DNA of 44,830 nucleotides from GCA-2731375 sp046582635 (GTDB taxonomy: Bacteria; Pseudomonadota; Alphaproteobacteria; GCA-2731375), in assembly GCA_046582635.1 (NCBI GenBank), contig JAYGEA010000184.1, positions 1 to 44,830 of the forward strand. The letters run 5' to 3'. This document shows, piece after piece, positions 7,446 to 16,958 of this stretch; positions within the stretch are counted from its first letter, which is position 1, and each line of letters starts with the position of its first letter. The position numbers and the translations under genes were made by a program. A model generated the notes under the pieces. The model saw only the letters and a program-made list of their open reading frames with translations. It did not search any database and had not been told where the DNA came from.

Positions 7446-8314
7446 TAGACCTGTGAATAACCCGACCCGGCCGTATCGATGCCCCGGCCCACGGGGTTCT
7501 CGATCCAGCCGAATTCGCCCAGGATCTGCTGGCTGTATGTGACCCGGCCGTTGACTTTGCCGGCCCCTTCGGAGGCCAACAGCAAACTGGCCTGCGCCAT
7601 CAATTCGGGTGGCTCGCCACGGGGGTCGTCCAGGCCGTCCACCAGTTGGTGATAGACCGTGCCCGGCGTCGGCACCACCTTGGAGGGCGACACACAGCTG
7701 ATGGCGATATTGCCCAAAGGGGCAACTTCTTCGGCCAAGCCTTGGGTAAAGCGTTCCAGGGCCGCCTTGGTGGCGCCGTACATGGTGCCGCCACGGGCCC
7801 CTCGCGTCTTGCCTTCGTACGGTCCCCGGCCCGGCCCGATGGCGGCGCCGGAACCGATATTGACAATGGCGCCGCCCCGGCCGGCACCGCCCTCATCGGC
7901 CATCATATCTCCCAACACCATTTTCGACAGCATGAAGGGGCCGTGCACATTAACCGCAAAAGCCCGCATCCAGCGGTTGGTGGCGAATTCGCTGATGGGC
8001 AGAAAATAGCTGAGCGCGGCGTTATTGACCAGAATATCCACCGGCCCAAAGGCCGCCCGCGCGCCCTCCACCAGGGCCTGGCAATCGCTCTCGGACGAGA
8101 CATCGGCGCAAAACGCCGCCGCCCGCCCGCCGGCTTCCTGTATCGCCGCCACGGTTCGCGCGAGGGAGCCTTCCAGATTATGGTCGCCCTCGTTCAAGGT
8201 CCGCGCCGCGCAGGCCACGCTGGCGCCCTCGGCCGCGAACAACTCGGCGATGGTCTGCCCAATCCCCCGGCTGGCGCCAGTTACAATGGCGACCTTGCCG
8301 TCCAATTTACCCAT
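7445..8314 (-). CDS. SDR family oxidoreductase
   Basis: Short-chain dehydrogenase/reductase of 289 residues. The Rossmann motif TGASRGIG is at 12-19, NNAA at 97-100, and the catalytic residues are Ser155, Tyr179 and Lys183 (MYGATK). Between Ser and Tyr there is an unusually long Gly/Arg-rich insert (GPGRGPYEGKTRGARGG) compared with typical SDRs. The ATG at 8314 has AGAGAG upstream; longer frames lack a ribosome binding site. It follows the aminotransferase gene by 14 bp and is probably in one operon with it, which would suit reduction or oxidation of the carbonyl product. The stop codon TAG is formed by the tip of the palindromic element. Family sure, substrate unknown. Confidence 0.9.
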   Translation of the reverse strand: MGKLDGKVAIVTGASRGIGQTIAELFAAEGASVACAARTLNEGDHNLEGSLARTVAAIQEAGGRAAAFCADVSSESDCQALVEGARAAFGPVDILVNNAALSYFLPISEFATNRWMRAFAVNVHGPFMLSKMVLGDMMADEGGAGRGGAIVNIGSGAAIGPGRGPYEGKTRGARGGTMYGATKAALERFTQGLAEEVAPLGNIAISCVSPSKVVPTPGTVYHQLVDGLDDPRGEPPELMAQASLLLASEGAGKVNGRVTYSQQILGEFGWIENPVGRGIDTAGSGYSQV

Positions 8315-8328
8315 TTTGATCTCTCTGA

Positions 8329-9714
8329 TTAGCCCAAACCGTGGGCGGTTTCCATTTCGGTTAGGCTGTCGTCGATGATGGCGATTATGCGGTCCACCTG
8401 TTCCGCCGTGATGCACAGCGGTGGCGACAGGGGCAGGGTGGAGGCGACGCGGGTCAGCAGGCCGCGCTGGGCCAGGCCGTCGCCGAAGGTTTTCAGCTCC
8501 TCGCCGTCGTCCTTGAACTTTTCCTTTGTCTCCCGGTCCTTGACCAGTTCCAGACCCGCCAACAGGCCCAGGCCGCGAACATCACCCACGGTTGGGTGCT
8601 GGCCGGACAGGCTTTCAAGGCCCTGGCGCAGGCGGGTGCCCATGGCTTCGGAATTGGCCACCAGGCCCTCCCGCTCGAAAATATCCAGGTTGGCCAGGGC
8701 GGCGGCGCAGGCGGCCGCGTGGCCGCCGTAGGTGAGCAGGTGGGAAAGCTTGTTCTCGCCCTCGAACGCCGCCACCACATGCGGGCGGCACATCACCGCG
8801 CCGATGGGGGCATAGCCGCTGGCCAGGCCCTTGGCGATGGTCATGATATCGCCCACCAAGTCCCAATGATCGGAGGCGAACATGCGGCCCGTGCGGCCAA
8901 AGCCGTTGATCACCTCGTCGGTGATCAGCAGGATGCCGTGGCGGTCGCAAATTTCCCGCAGGCGCTGCCAATAGCCGTCGGGAGGAATGACGATGCCGCC
9001 CGAGGCCGAGATCGGCTCGGCGATCACGGCGGCGATGGTTTGCGGGTTTTCGTAGTTGACGATCTGTTCGATCTGATCGGCGCAGAGCAGATCGCAGCTC
9101 GGATAGGTCTGGCGAAAATCACAGCGGTAGCAATAGGGCGGGGATGCATGCAGCACCCCATGCATGAAGGGGCTGTGATAGGGTTCTGACATGGGCCGGG
9201 TGCCGCTGACGCTCATGGCGCCGTAGGTGGCGCCGTGGTAGCTGCCGCGCCGGCCGATGATCTTGGAGCGTTTCGGCTCGCCATTGAAATAGTGATATTG
9301 CCGGGCGATTTTGATGGCGCTTTCCACCGCCTCGGAGCCGCCCGAACAAAAGAACGCCGTGGCCTGGTCGCCGGGCGTGATCTCCGCCAGCCGCGTTGCC
9401 AGCTCAATAGCCGGAATGGTGGTGGCCTGGGTGGAGGAAGCATAGGCCAGCTTGCCGGCCTGGCGGGCATAGGCCTCGGCGATCTCCGTGCGCCCGTGGC
9501 CGGCGTTGACCAGCCACAGGCCGGCCAGGCCGTCGATATATTCCTTGCCCTCGATATCCGTGACCATGGCGCCGTGGCCTTCCACCAGAATGCGCTTGCC
9601 CTCGTCATGTTCCAGGGCGCGGTAGGCGGAAGCATGGATAAACAAATGCTCCGCACCGGCATTCTTTAGGGCGGTTTCATTGGGCAGAGATGATGTATCG
9701 ATGGCGTCGTTCAC
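8329..9714 (-). CDS. Class III pyridoxal-phosphate aminotransferase
   Basis: PLP-dependent omega-type aminotransferase of 461 residues. It transfers an amino group from an amine or omega-amino acid to a keto acid in the cytoplasm. Family motifs: LWLVNAGHGR near 67, SGGSEAVESAIKIARQ near 124-140, Asp266 in LITDEVINGFGRTG that binds the pyridine nitrogen, and the Schiff-base Lys295 in TIAKGLASGY. I choose the GTG at 9714 because GGGAGG lies seven bases upstream; the frame is open to 9804, but that region has no site. A CxxC with further cysteines (CYRC, SCDLLC) near 195-211 is a little unusual. An SDR gene follows at once. Substrate cannot be told from sequence. Confidence 0.9.
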   Translation of the reverse strand: MNDAIDTSSLPNETALKNAGAEHLFIHASAYRALEHDEGKRILVEGHGAMVTDIEGKEYIDGLAGLWLVNAGHGRTEIAEAYARQAGKLAYASSTQATTIPAIELATRLAEITPGDQATAFFCSGGSEAVESAIKIARQYHYFNGEPKRSKIIGRRGSYHGATYGAMSVSGTRPMSEPYHSPFMHGVLHASPPYCYRCDFRQTYPSCDLLCADQIEQIVNYENPQTIAAVIAEPISASGGIVIPPDGYWQRLREICDRHGILLITDEVINGFGRTGRMFASDHWDLVGDIMTIAKGLASGYAPIGAVMCRPHVVAAFEGENKLSHLLTYGGHAAACAAALANLDIFEREGLVANSEAMGTRLRQGLESLSGQHPTVGDVRGLGLLAGLELVKDRETKEKFKDDGEELKTFGDGLAQRGLLTRVASTLPLSPPLCITAEQVDRIIAIIDDSLTEMETAHGLG

Positions 9715-9804
9715 AGCGGAGCCTCCCGGTTGGGTTGAAGACAACCAACTATATCGGCAACAATTGACGCAGACCAGAACATGGAGACATTTTGAAGGAT
9801 CCAA

Positions 9805-11408
9805 TCACTCCGGCAGACCCACTTCCCGCAGAGCATCCATCATTTCAGGAGGATGTGTTTGCAGATCGGCCAGGGGAAAATCTGGCTTGCGTTCGAACAA
9901 TGTTCGTTTCGCCGCCGCGACGCCGGCTGTATCGTCAAGCCGATGCAGGGCGGCGACAAGCATGGCGTCCACCCAAAAGCGGGGATTTTGACTGCGCGAT
10001 GCGCGCCGCGCCCATTCCGCGCTCTCCGCGAACTGTCCCAGGGAGAAATAACATCCGGCCCGTATTGTCTGCCGTCCGGACAGCCGCGGATCTCGCGGAC
10101 TGAGGCGGTCGGCGATATCCAGTGCCGCAAAACTTTCCTCGTAACGGCGGGCCAGGGCAAGAAAAAAGCCAAACTGATGATAGGCTTGGGCCCAATTGGG
10201 ATTCCGCTCGACAGCTTCACGGCAACTCACGACGGCAAAATCAAGTTCATTGCGATGAATATGCAACCAGCCCTGGGCCAAAAGGCAGGTCAGGTTGCCC
10301 GGGTCCTGCCGCAGCGCCGTTTGAATAAGCCCGGCCCCATCCGCAATTTTTGTGGTGTTGTTTTCAGTTGGGAAATGAAAAGCGACGCGCAACAGCCCAT
10401 GCGCCGCCATCGCCGTCGCTTCGGCAAAATTGGGGTCGGCTTTTTTGGCCGCCAGAAAAAAGCCAACCGCCGCTTCCAGATCGGCCATATCGCCGGAGGC
10501 ATAGATGGCGACTCCTTTTTGGATAAGGCCCCACGAGTCCAAACTTTCAGGCGGAATTCGCTTTGCCCGATCAACCTCCGCCTGAGCGATCTCGGGCGCA
10601 ATGGCGCCGACAATTGCCGCCGTCACTTCGTCCTGCACCGCGAAAATATCATCCAGCGAGCGGTCATAATGCTCGGCCCAAATGTGGCTGCCGGTCTCCG
10701 CGTCAATAAGTTGAACCGAAACACGGATGCGCGGGCCACTGCGCCGGATACTGCCTTCCAGGACGTAACGGACCCCCAATTCCCGGGCGACAGTACGGAT
10801 ATCGATGGCCTGTCCCTGATACGAGAAGGTCGAATTGCGGGCGATAACCAGCAGGGAACCAAATTTCGAAAGGCCGGCAATGATGTCTTCCGCCATGCCG
10901 TCCGCGAAATATTGCTGCTCCGCGTCATCCGAGAGGGAGGCAAACGGCAACACGGCGATTGAGGGCCGGTCGGGCGGCGCCAAGGGTGCAACAGCCGTGG
11001 GCGCAACATCCCCGGGGCCGGTATCGGGGCGGTATCGGGGGCGGCATCAGGGGCGGTATCGGAGGCGGTATCGGAGGCGGCATCCGACGGGGCTATCATT
11101 GCGCCGTCCACGTCGGCGACAAACCGAAAGCCGCGCCGGGGCACGGTTTGAATGATGGCTTGCGCCTTTCCGGTATCGCCAACGGCGCGGCGGGCGGCCT
11201 TGATACGGCTGGAAAGGGTCGCGTCCGAGACAAAGCGGCCCTGCCAAATGCTTTCGAACAGCTCGTCACGGGTGACCAGGCGATTGCGGTTTTCGACCAG
11301 ATAATGCAGCAGATCGAACACCTGCGGTTCGACCGCGCGAACGTTGCCGCCATGCCGCAATTCGTGGACACCTATGTCCAATTCACAATCGGCAAACCTG
11401 TAAATCAT
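9805..11408 (-). pseudogene. Winged-helix / TolB-like / TPR regulator, frameshifted
   Basis: The gene encodes, in two frames, the common architecture of an OmpR-type winged-helix DNA-binding domain (about 100 residues from the ATG at 11408, with VEPQVFDLLHYL and VPRRGFRF), a low-complexity linker, a TolB-like domain (RPSIAVLPFASLSDDAEQQYFA, GSHIWAEHYDR) and TPR-like helices to 9805. Related proteins are single chains thought to act as transcription regulators or as relatives of CadC/adenylyl-cyclase-associated factors. Here the frame breaks in the linker: one 12-bp repeat unit at 11020-11030 is 11 bp long, having four G instead of five. Adding one base would join the frames as ...APDTGPGDVAPTAVAPLAPP... 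A sequencing error is possible. It is divergent from a gene for a 54-residue protein. Confidence 0.85.
11020..11090. repeat. 12-bp tandem repeat in regulator linker, one 11-bp unit
   Basis: Six tandem units of the type GGTATCGGAGGC lie at 11020-11090 and encode a SDTA/PDTA linker on the minus strand. Five are 12 bp; the one at 11020-11030 is 11 bp. That missing base causes the frameshift of the regulator gene. Confidence 0.85.
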
Positions 11409-11630
11409 GTTACCTGCCGCACCGTTCTTGGGATATGGGACGATTGGTTCCTTCCGCCGCCATGATACGGCATGCCGCCGGTTCAGAACATGCCGTTGGC
11501 GGCGTCTGCATGAAAAATCCAAGAAATCTCCAGATGAAATCCCGCCAACCTGCAAGCCGGCTGGGCTGGAGAGATCTACTCTCTGCAAATCAATTTCGAA
11601 CATACCGCCGAAAAAGGGAAGAAAATAATC

Positions 11631-11795
11631 ATGACCCTATTGATCACCGAAAACCGGGCTGCTGCCACAAAACTGGCGTTCGTCAAAACCGGGTTGGCTG
11701 ATATCCTCGAAATGTTGCAGGGTGTCCTGGCAAAACGGATCACAAGAACCAAGGCTGAAGAAATCCAACGGGTCCTGAATATTCGTGCCGCTTAG
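11631..11795 (+). CDS. Small protein, 54 aa, divergent from the regulator
   Basis: Reading frame of 54 codons that I do not recognise. The ATG is preceded by GGGAAG at a good distance. The product starts MTLLITENRAAATKLAFVK, has no membrane segment, and ends in a basic helix-like stretch (LAKRITRTKAEEIQRVLNIRAA) that could bind nucleic acid or a partner protein. It is transcribed away from the winged-helix/TPR regulator with 222 bp between the two starts, the classic place for a regulated target. DUF1127-type small basic proteins of alphaproteobacteria come to mind because of size and C-terminal charge, but the typical motif is absent. Moderately sure it is a gene, unsure of function. Confidence 0.55.
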   Translation: MTLLITENRAAATKLAFVKTGLADILEMLQGVLAKRITRTKAEEIQRVLNIRAA

Positions 11796-11870
11796 GCTGA
11801 TCGGCAACGCCGGCTTAACAACATCAGACTTGGATCGGGCGGGCATTTCATTGACTAGCGCAAAGTCAGT

Positions 11871-13271
11871 CTATGCTTCATCTCCGGCGATTAACCTCTT
11901 CAAGTTCCCCGTCACCTGACGAACCAGATCCTCCGGCAAGCCACGGGCATTCTTTAAACTCTCGGGCCTGGTGAAGCCGTCAAGGCGGGCATTGTGCAGC
12001 CAGGCCTTAAGTTCAGGATCCCGTCCCCAGCGATGGGCGTTGGTTAGGTTCAACAGAGAGGTGCGCAGATAATCGATATCCGTATTCGGATGGGGGACGG
12101 GGGTGCAAAGTCCGTTCTGCAAATCCATGTCGTCGTAGCTGGTTTCCACATGGCCGATAAAGGCGGCGGAGAAGACTTGTTGGCAGGTCCGCACCGATTG
12201 CAGGGTCAATTTGCCCTTCCCGAAGATCGGCGCCACCGGGCGGTTCGCCAGGCCATCCGCCGTGCAATCCACGTACAGGGTGTCCGGGCGGGCGGAAATT
12301 TCACCCCCTTCAAGTTCGATGCGGTCCCGTGCCAGGCGTTTGACCCGCCCCAACCGGATGATATTGCCGATCCGCTGAAGCTGTTCCAATTCCGCTTCCG
12401 TCACGGTGGCGCAGCGATACATCGTCGGCCGGACATCGTCGTCAAAGCGCAATAGATGACCGGTGGCCATGACGCCGGCGAACAGATCCTCAAGCGTCTC
12501 GGCCTGGGCCATGGCCTGCATCTGCCCCGTGAAGGATTTTACGACAACATCCGAAAACAATTTCCCCGGCTGGATCTTGGCCCGGTTCAGCAGCCAGGAA
12601 TCCCGTGGCATGACCCAGGAAATCCGGTCTGGGTCGAGGCCGTTCCCAAGCAGAAACAGGCAGGCATCCATGGCCGTCTTGCCAGCCCCGATGATCATGA
12701 ATTGGCTGTACTGGCAGGCCATCTTGGGCAGATCATTGAGGGGGCGGCAGGCGACGCCGCTCTCCACCTCGTAGTCCGGCGGCCGCATGGAGGGCACCGT
12801 TACTTTCATATAGGTGGCATCGACGATCTTGCCGGCGCTGACCTCGAATTCGGCGCCGGAGACCCGGGATATGACGCGCCCGCCATCGATATAGACCATA
12901 TAGTCGCACATGGGGAAGTATTGCACCCGGCCCGACGGCAGGAATTGCTGCTGCATCACCGCATCGAAATAGGCGCAAACCTCGCCGTTGGTGGCCAGCT
13001 CATACAGGCCCTGGTTCCAGCCCGTGGCATCCAGGGCATCGCTGCCCAGAGGCCTGGAATTGACCCCGTAAAAGGCCGAGGGCTGATGCAGCCTGACAAA
13101 GGGGTAGGCGGTGTTCCAATGGCCGCCGGGCTGGTGATAGCGGTCGACGATGGCCACGGTGGCCGAAGTCTCCGACAGGATGGAATCCGTGAAGGCCATG
13201 CCCATGCCGCCGGCGCCGATGACCAGATAGTCGGCCGTTATGGTTTGGGTGGCCTGCTTCGACGCCGTCAT
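11871..13271 (-). CDS. FAD-dependent oxidoreductase, flavin-monooxygenase-like
   Basis: Flavoprotein of 466 residues with two dinucleotide-binding motifs: FAD site VIGAGGMGMA at about 17-26, and an NADPH-type site MIIGAGKTAMDACLF near the middle. PGGHWNTAYPFVRLHQP near 48-64 is like flavin-containing and N-hydroxylating monooxygenases. The C-terminal part lacks membrane segments. The ATG lies 12 bp after the stop of the acyl-CoA synthetase gene, so both are probably one transcript; the oxidoreductase may act on a fatty acyl or aldehyde compound, which is a guess. Family firm, reaction unknown. Confidence 0.85.
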   Translation of the reverse strand: MTASKQATQTITADYLVIGAGGMGMAFTDSILSETSATVAIVDRYHQPGGHWNTAYPFVRLHQPSAFYGVNSRPLGSDALDATGWNQGLYELATNGEVCAYFDAVMQQQFLPSGRVQYFPMCDYMVYIDGGRVISRVSGAEFEVSAGKIVDATYMKVTVPSMRPPDYEVESGVACRPLNDLPKMACQYSQFMIIGAGKTAMDACLFLLGNGLDPDRISWVMPRDSWLLNRAKIQPGKLFSDVVVKSFTGQMQAMAQAETLEDLFAGVMATGHLLRFDDDVRPTMYRCATVTEAELEQLQRIGNIIRLGRVKRLARDRIELEGGEISARPDTLYVDCTADGLANRPVAPIFGKGKLTLQSVRTCQQVFSAAFIGHVETSYDDMDLQNGLCTPVPHPNTDIDYLRTSLLNLTNAHRWGRDPELKAWLHNARLDGFTRPESLKNARGLPEDLVRQVTGNLKRLIAGDEA

Positions 13272-13283
13272 TATTCTTACTCT

Positions 13284-14978
13284 TTAGGCGGTTTTCGCTT
13301 CCACCAGCTGCAATTCCTCGATCATGGTCTCCCGCATGACGAATTTCTGCACCTTGCCGGTGACTGTCATGGGGAATTCGTCAACGAATTTGATGTAGCG
13401 GGGAATTTTGAAGTGGGCGATCTGGCCGCGGCAGAAACCCTTGATTTCGGTTTCATCCACCGCCTGCCCTTCGCGCAGGATGATCCAGGCGCAGAGTTCC
13501 TCGCCGTATTTCTCGTCCGGCACGCCCACCACCTGGACGTCCTGGATCGCCTCGTGGCGGTAGAGGTATTCCTCGATCTCGCGGGGATAGACGTTTTCGC
13601 CGCCGCGAATGACCATGTCCTTGATCCGCCCCACCACGTTGCCATAGCCGTATTCGTCCAGGGTGCCCAAATCGCCGGTGTGCATCCAGCCCGCCCCGTC
13701 GATGGCCTCGGCCGTTTTCTCCGCGTCATCCCAATAGCCCAGCATGACGTTGTAGCCGCGGGTGAGGATTTCGCCGGTCTCGCCCGGCGCGACGATGCGG
13801 CCGTCGGCATCGACAATTTTGCTTTCCACGTGGGGAATGGTGCGCCCCACCGTGCCGACCTTGCGCTCCAGCGCGTCATCCACCGCCGTGTGGAAGCTGA
13901 CGGGGGAGGTTTCGGTCATGCCGTAGGCGATGGTCACCTCCACCATGTTCATTTTATCAATCACCTGCTTCATCACCTCGATGGGGCAAGGGGAGCCGGC
14001 CATGATGCCGGTGCGCAGGGTGGAGAGATCAAAGCTGTCAAAATCGGCGTGGTCCAGGACGGCGATGAACATTGTCGGCACCCCGTACAGCGCGGTGCAG
14101 CCTTCGTCCTGGATGGTTTGCAGAACTTCGCCGGGATCAAACCCCCCGCCGGGATAGACCATGGCCGCGCCGTGGGTCAAACAGCCCAGATTGCCCATGA
14201 CCATGCCGAAACAATGGTAAAGCGGTACAGGTATGGCCAGACGGTCGTTCTCGGTCAGCTTGATGCCTTCGCCCACGAAATAGCCGTTGTTGAGGATATT
14301 GTGGTGGGTCAGGGTGGCGCCTTTTGGGAAGCCCGTGGTGCCGGACGTGAACTGGATGTTGATGGCATCGTCGAACTGCAATTCGCCGGCCAGGCTGTCC
14401 AGGCGCGCCCGCTCCCCATCGCCCGCCAGGCCGGGGATATCGGCGAAATTGTACATACCCGGCGTGCTCTCGTCGCCCATGCGGATGACGGCGCGCAAAT
14501 GGGGCAGCTTCGCGGATCGTAGCTGGCCCGGCTGGGCCTCGTCGATCTCCGGCGCCAGGGTGCGCACCATCTCGATATATTGCGAGGTCTTGAACGAGGG
14601 AGAGATCACCAGCGCCGTGCAGGCAACCTTGTTCAAGGCGTATTCCAATTCCGCCAGGCGGTAGGCGGGGTTGATGTTGACCAGGATCAGGCCGGCCTTG
14701 GCGGTGGCGAACTGGGTCACCACCCATTCGGAATTGTTTTGCGACCAGATGCCGATGCGCTGCCCCGGCTCCAGCCCCAGGGCCAGCAAACCGGCGGCGA
14801 AGGCATCCACCTGCTGCTTTAGCTGGTTATAGCTCCAGCGGATATTCTGGTGCCGCGCCACAACGGCATCCCGCTCGCCCCAACGGGCCACGGCGTTGTC
14901 GAAAAAGGCGCCAATGGTCTCGCCGATCAGGGGAACGCCGGAGGCGCCGTGGTTATAACTCTGTGTCAGTTTGTCCAT
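13284..14978 (-). CDS. Acyl-CoA synthetase (AMP-binding)
   Basis: ANL-superfamily enzyme of 564 residues that activates a carboxylic acid to acyl-AMP and then acyl-CoA. The P-loop-like A3 motif FTSGTTGFPKGATLTH is at about 199-214, YGMTETSP (A5) near 338, the Asp/Arg region HTGDLGTLDEYGY and GRIKDMVIRGGENVYP near 415-445, and the catalytic lysine is in TVTGKVQKF near the end. All needed motifs are intact. The ATG at 14978 has GGGAGA six bases upstream; a longer frame to 15044 is unlikely. Similarity is greatest to medium or long-chain fatty-acid ligases by pattern. It precedes the flavin oxidoreductase gene by 12 bp and follows htpG by 81 bp. Substrate chain length cannot be judged. Confidence 0.92.
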   Translation of the reverse strand: MDKLTQSYNHGASGVPLIGETIGAFFDNAVARWGERDAVVARHQNIRWSYNQLKQQVDAFAAGLLALGLEPGQRIGIWSQNNSEWVVTQFATAKAGLILVNINPAYRLAELEYALNKVACTALVISPSFKTSQYIEMVRTLAPEIDEAQPGQLRSAKLPHLRAVIRMGDESTPGMYNFADIPGLAGDGERARLDSLAGELQFDDAINIQFTSGTTGFPKGATLTHHNILNNGYFVGEGIKLTENDRLAIPVPLYHCFGMVMGNLGCLTHGAAMVYPGGGFDPGEVLQTIQDEGCTALYGVPTMFIAVLDHADFDSFDLSTLRTGIMAGSPCPIEVMKQVIDKMNMVEVTIAYGMTETSPVSFHTAVDDALERKVGTVGRTIPHVESKIVDADGRIVAPGETGEILTRGYNVMLGYWDDAEKTAEAIDGAGWMHTGDLGTLDEYGYGNVVGRIKDMVIRGGENVYPREIEEYLYRHEAIQDVQVVGVPDEKYGEELCAWIILREGQAVDETEIKGFCRGQIAHFKIPRYIKFVDEFPMTVTGKVQKFVMRETMIEELQLVEAKTA

Positions 14979-15059
14979 GGTCTGTCTCCCGAGTGTGTGT
15001 CTCCCGACCGTCGTCGACATTCCGGCAATGGGCAATCCTGCCACGGCGGCGTGGCTTTG

Positions 15060-16940
15060 TCAGCCCGCCGCCTTGGCCATGACCATCGCCATGCGCCTGG
15101 AAAACGCAGCCGTATCGGGCAGGGTCTCGCCTTCGATGATACAGGCCTGATCCAGCAGCAGGAGCGCCAGGTCGGCCAGGTCGTCCGCCGCGCCACCCTT
15201 GGTGGCGGCACCGGCCATGTTCTTGATCAGGTCATGCTTGGGGTTGATCTCCAGGATGCGAAGAGAGTCCGTGTTCAATTGCTTATGCGCCTTCAACATG
15301 CGTTCCAGCCGCATGTCCATGTCGCCGTCGTCCGCCACCAGGCAGACGGCGCTGTCGGTCAGCCGGTCCGTGGTGCGCACATCCTTGACCGCCTCGCCCA
15401 GGGTCTGTTTGACCAGGGCGATCAGGGTGGCGATTTCCGTATCACCGGCCGGCTCCACCGCCTCGTCCCCGTCCTTGTCCGGCTCTTCACCAATGTTGGA
15501 CAGATCCGTGGAGCCGCGGGTAGCCGAGGTCAGATCGTGGCCGTCGTATTCAAACACCGCCGACAGCCAAAAATCATCCACCGGGTCGGACAGCAGCAGC
15601 ACCTCGACCCCACGGGCGCGGAAACCTTCCAACTGCGGGCTGGTCTCCAGGGTCGCCTGATCGTCGCCGGTAATATAATAGATTGCCTCCTGCCCCTCTT
15701 GCATGCGCCCGACATAGTCTTTCAGGCTGACCAGATCCCCCCCGGCGGTGGAGTGGAAGCGCACCAGTTCCAGCAATTCATCCCGGCGTTCTTGATCCTC
15801 GTACAGGCCCTCTTTCAGAACAGAGCCGAAATTCTCCCAGAATTCAGCGTATTCCTCCGGCTTCTTATCGGCCTTCTTTTTCAATTCCGTCAGCACGCGG
15901 CGGGTTACGGCCTGGTTCATATGGCGCATCAGGGGGCTGTTCTGCAGCATTTCCCGGCTAATGTTCAGGGGCAGGTCCTCGCTGTCCACCACGCCGCGCA
16001 AAAAGCGCAGATACGAGGGGATCAGCCCCTCCGCCTCGTCGGTGATGAAGATCCGCCGGACATAAAGCTTCACCGCGTGGCGGCGGGCGGGGTCGAACAG
16101 ATCGAACGGCTGCCGCGTGGGCACGAACAACAGACCGGTGTACTCGATCTTGCCCTCGGCCTTGTAATGCAGGGTCAGCCAGGGGTCGTCCATGACGTGG
16201 CCCACATGGTGATAGAACTCGGTGTATTGCTCGTCCGTGATCTCGCTCTTGGGCCTGCACCAGATGGCGGAGGCTTCATTGGCCGCCGTTTCCTCCCCCT
16301 CGTCGATCTGCAGCATGATCGGCAGGGCAATGTGATCGGAGTATTTCTTCACGATACCAGAGAGGCGGTGCTCCTCCAGCCATTCGTCCTCGCCCTCTTT
16401 CAGGTGAATGACAACGGTGGTGCCCCGGCCGTCATGTTGGCTATCGGCGGCGGCATCAATGGTAAATTCGCCCAGCCCGTCCGAGGCCCAGACCCAGGCC
16501 TCGTCCTCGCCGGCGCGGCGCGAGGTGACCTCGACCTTGTCCGAGACCATGAACACGGAATAGAAGCCGACGCCGAACTGGCCGATCATCTGCACGTCCT
16601 TGGCACTGTCGCCCGAGAGATTGTCCATGAAGGCCGTGGTGCCCGAGCGCGCGATGGTGCCCAGATCGGAAATCAGGCCGTCCCGGTTCATGCCGACGCC
16701 GTTGTCGGTCAGGGACAGGGTGCGCGCTGCTTTATCGACCTTGATGCGGACCTTGAAATCGGGATCGTCGCCCAGGATATCCGGCTCGGTGATGGCCAGA
16801 TAGCGCGCCTTGTCGCAGGCATCGGAGGCATTGGAGATCAATTCGCGGAGGAAGACCCCCTTGTCGGAATAGACCGAATTGACCATCAGGCGCAAAAGCT
16901 GCGCCACCTCGGTCTGAAACGAGAGTGTTTCCTCGCTCAT
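15060..16940 (-). CDS. htpG: Molecular chaperone HtpG (Hsp90)
   Basis: Cytosolic ATP-dependent chaperone of 626 residues, the usual HtpG length. The GHKL ATPase domain shows ELISNASDACDKARY near 30-45 (with the Mg-binding Asn), DNGVGM near 98-103 and GQFGVGFYSVFMV near 128-140. The middle domain (about 230-490) has NISREMLQ and the C-terminal dimerisation domain ends the protein. An AAGGA site lies nine bases before the ATG. The gene starts 18 bp after the stop of the DUF4340 gene, so it may be read from the same messenger as the ABC cluster, an unusual partnership. Assignment certain. Confidence 0.97.
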   Translation of the reverse strand: MSEETLSFQTEVAQLLRLMVNSVYSDKGVFLRELISNASDACDKARYLAITEPDILGDDPDFKVRIKVDKAARTLSLTDNGVGMNRDGLISDLGTIARSGTTAFMDNLSGDSAKDVQMIGQFGVGFYSVFMVSDKVEVTSRRAGEDEAWVWASDGLGEFTIDAAADSQHDGRGTTVVIHLKEGEDEWLEEHRLSGIVKKYSDHIALPIMLQIDEGEETAANEASAIWCRPKSEITDEQYTEFYHHVGHVMDDPWLTLHYKAEGKIEYTGLLFVPTRQPFDLFDPARRHAVKLYVRRIFITDEAEGLIPSYLRFLRGVVDSEDLPLNISREMLQNSPLMRHMNQAVTRRVLTELKKKADKKPEEYAEFWENFGSVLKEGLYEDQERRDELLELVRFHSTAGGDLVSLKDYVGRMQEGQEAIYYITGDDQATLETSPQLEGFRARGVEVLLLSDPVDDFWLSAVFEYDGHDLTSATRGSTDLSNIGEEPDKDGDEAVEPAGDTEIATLIALVKQTLGEAVKDVRTTDRLTDSAVCLVADDGDMDMRLERMLKAHKQLNTDSLRILEINPKHDLIKNMAGAATKGGAADDLADLALLLLDQACIIEGETLPDTAAFSRRMAMVMAKAAG

Positions 16941-16958
16941 CGTCGATTTCCTTTGGCT

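Noticed and set aside
12456..14522. 688-codon open frame on the plus strand
   Set aside because: Antisense to the flavin oxidoreductase and acyl-CoA synthetase genes, whose motifs are intact; the translated protein is histidine- and glycine-rich without domains.
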